DNA from: Tolypothrix sp. PCC 7910
GTDB taxonomy: Bacteria; Cyanobacteriota; Cyanobacteriia; Cyanobacteriales; Nostocaceae
Direction of reading: 5' to 3'
Length of the DNA: 64,000 nucleotides
NCBI RefSeq assembly: GCF_011769525.1
Contig: NZ_CP050440.1
Coordinates: 8,415,124 to 8,479,123, forward strand
A program made the translations under genes and the position numbers. A model generated the notes under the pieces. That model was not told where the DNA came from and ran no database searches. It saw only the letters and a program-made list of their open reading frames with translations. This document shows positions 62,971 through 64,000 of this stretch, in pieces. How positions within the stretch are numbered: position 1 is the stretch's first letter; each line of letters begins with the position of its first letter.

Positions 62971-64000
62971 CAGAATAAGGAATATTAACTGTAAATGTTG
63001 TTCCTTCTCCTACTTTACTATTAACAGTAATTTTACCTTTATGTAAATCTACACAACGCTTGACAATTGATAAACCCAAACCAGTGCCAGCAATTGAACC
63101 TACATTCCGCGCTCGCTGGAAAGGCTGAAATAAGTTAATTTGGTCTTCTTGAGGAATACCCACGCCGTGATCCTGAATTTGCAGAATAATTTCCCTATCT
63201 ATAACTGTTAAATAAAAATTAATCATACTGTCTTGAGGAGAATATTTTAAAGCATTCTTAATAAGATTAGTCAGGATTTGTCGGATTAGTTTTTGATCAA
63301 TTTTGACAGGGAATGTTGTGAGCTTTTGATTATTTTGCCTGGCAACAAAAACAATTCTATGCTCGTAGATGCTGGCTTCTAAGTCTTCTACTAAATCGTG
63401 GCAGAATTTTACTATATCTACTATTTCTAGATTCAACTCCAACTGCTCGATGTCTGTAAGATTGAGCATTAATACATCATCCAGCAACTGAGTCATGTGT
63501 TTAATAGCTTTATCGATGCGTTCTAAATGTTGTTGTTGCTTTTCTTGGCTGACACGATAGCTATAGGCTGCTAGATATTCTGTAGAGGAGGCAATAATAG
63601 TTAAAGGGGTACGAAACTCATGGGATGCTGTAGATATAAATCGCGCTCGCATTTGGCTGAGTTCTTGTTCTTTTCGCAGAATTTGCATCCGCTTGATAGC
63701 ATACTCTACCGTTTTTACTAACAGTTGGGATGAAATTTGTCCTTTTACCAAATAATCTTGTGCGCCTACAGCTAAAGCTTCTAAAGCAAGTTTTTTATCT
63801 TGTAAACCTGTGAGAACCACTATTGGTAGATGTGGAACTGCTGCTTGCATCTGAATCACGGTGTCTAGACCTTGAGAATCTGGTAATGATAGATCTAGAA
63901 GAATAACATCACAGTCAATATGTTGTAGTTGTGTTATTGCAAGTTGAAGCCGCTTAAAATGAGTGATCTGCCAAGAATTGGCATCACTATCTTGTAGGAG
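62966..64000 (-). CDS. REC-histidine kinase (5' end outside the window)
   Basis: The frame is open to the end of the window, so the start is not seen; 345 codons are visible. It begins inside a REC domain whose phosphoacceptor Asp is at 63893-63895 (VILLDLSLPDSQGLDT), with the switch Thr in VVLTGLQ and Lys in YLVKGQI. A short coiled coil leads to HisKA (ASHEFRTPLTIIASSTEYL), and HATPase has NLIKNALKYSP, DHGVGIP and GTGLGLSIVKRC. A REC-HisKA-HATPase protein with no membrane part acts mid-way in a phosphorelay. A GTG at 63857-63859 would truncate the REC domain and is not the start. Its stop overlaps a dispersed repeat. Confidence 0.92.
   Translation of the reverse strand, partial: LLQDSDANSWQITHFKRLQLAITQLQHIDCDVILLDLSLPDSQGLDTVIQMQAAVPHLPIVVLTGLQDKKLALEALAVGAQDYLVKGQISSQLLVKTVEYAIKRMQILRKEQELSQMRARFISTASHEFRTPLTIIASSTEYLAAYSYRVSQEKQQQHLERIDKAIKHMTQLLDDVLMLNLTDIEQLELNLEIVDIVKFCHDLVEDLEASIYEHRIVFVARQNNQKLTTFPVKIDQKLIRQILTNLIKNALKYSPQDSMINFYLTVIDREIILQIQDHGVGIPQEDQINLFQPFQRARNVGSIAGTGLGLSIVKRCVDLHKGKITVNSKVGEGTTFTVNIPYSD

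Noticed and set aside
1..64000. tRNA and rRNA genes
   Set aside because: I looked for T-loop (GGTTCGAATCC-like) and rRNA-like stretches on both strands and saw none; a tRNAscan run would settle it.

Overview
The window looks like chromosomal DNA from a filamentous, probably heterocyst-forming cyanobacterium (order Nostocales). The evidence is the very high density of GCGATCGC-type HIP1 octamers, the short tandem heptamer-like repeats (CCCATGCCCAATGCC, ATTACCAATTACC, GGGGATTGGGG) and other dispersed palindromes typical of Nostoc/Anabaena-like genomes, AT-rich spacers, and cyanobacteria-specific genes (crtH, ccmK3/ccmK4, DUF760, DUF1824, a CYP110-type P450, A2-type ctaCDE). The genus cannot be fixed from sequence reading alone. 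I saw no tRNA, rRNA, CRISPR array, prophage or intact transposase gene.

Layout. 0.6-8.5 kb: an ABC-2 exporter pair, small stress-type membrane proteins, a hemerythrin-domain protein, a DUF760 protein and a U32/RlhA-like protein carrying an in-frame repeat. 8.6-20.4 kb: alpha/beta hydrolases, ppk1 with a possible PHO box far upstream, aroE, a sensor kinase with a decayed paralogous fragment 1.8 kb away, hypothetical proteins, a YggT protein and upp. 20.6-26.8 kb: a candidate small RNA, crtH, an AMIN/beta-lactamase-fold protein, a cyanovirin-N homologue lying between two copies of one palindromic repeat, purT and a pentapeptide protein. 26.9-37.1 kb: a DNA-methyltransferase remnant, an Uup-like ABC-F protein, DUF1824, a prohibitin, an ABC exporter, a CcmS-like protein, a membrane glycosyltransferase, an acyltransferase remnant and a P450. 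37.4-46.1 kb: a ParA/coiled-coil pair that fits carboxysome positioning McdA/McdB (type 2), a hydrolase, a response regulator, a giant PAS kinase and ccmK3-ccmK4. 46.3-51.6 kb: a hybrid kinase translationally coupled to a REC-GGDEF-EAL protein. 52.1-59.6 kb: a MOSC protein, then a divergent cytochrome c oxidase locus (ctaA, ctaB leftward; ctaC, ctaD, ctaE rightward). 60.3-64 kb: a membrane Ser/Thr kinase, a membrane-anchored PstS-like protein and a REC-histidine kinase cut by the window edge.

How the genes fit together. The ctaBA and ctaCDE genes form a complete aa3-type terminal oxidase module: heme O and heme A synthesis plus subunits II, I and III. A second theme is beta-carboxysome biology without the main ccm operon: a CcmS-like chaperone (32.8 kb), a putative McdA-McdB pair (37.4 kb) and the satellite shell genes ccmK3-ccmK4 (45.4 kb) lie within 13.4 kb. 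The ccmK pair is flanked on both sides by two related dCache-type sensor kinases. Dispersed repeats have visibly shaped genes here: one sits inside the U32 gene, one ends a hydrolase gene, one interrupts a kinase pseudogene, and several lie just upstream of true start codons.
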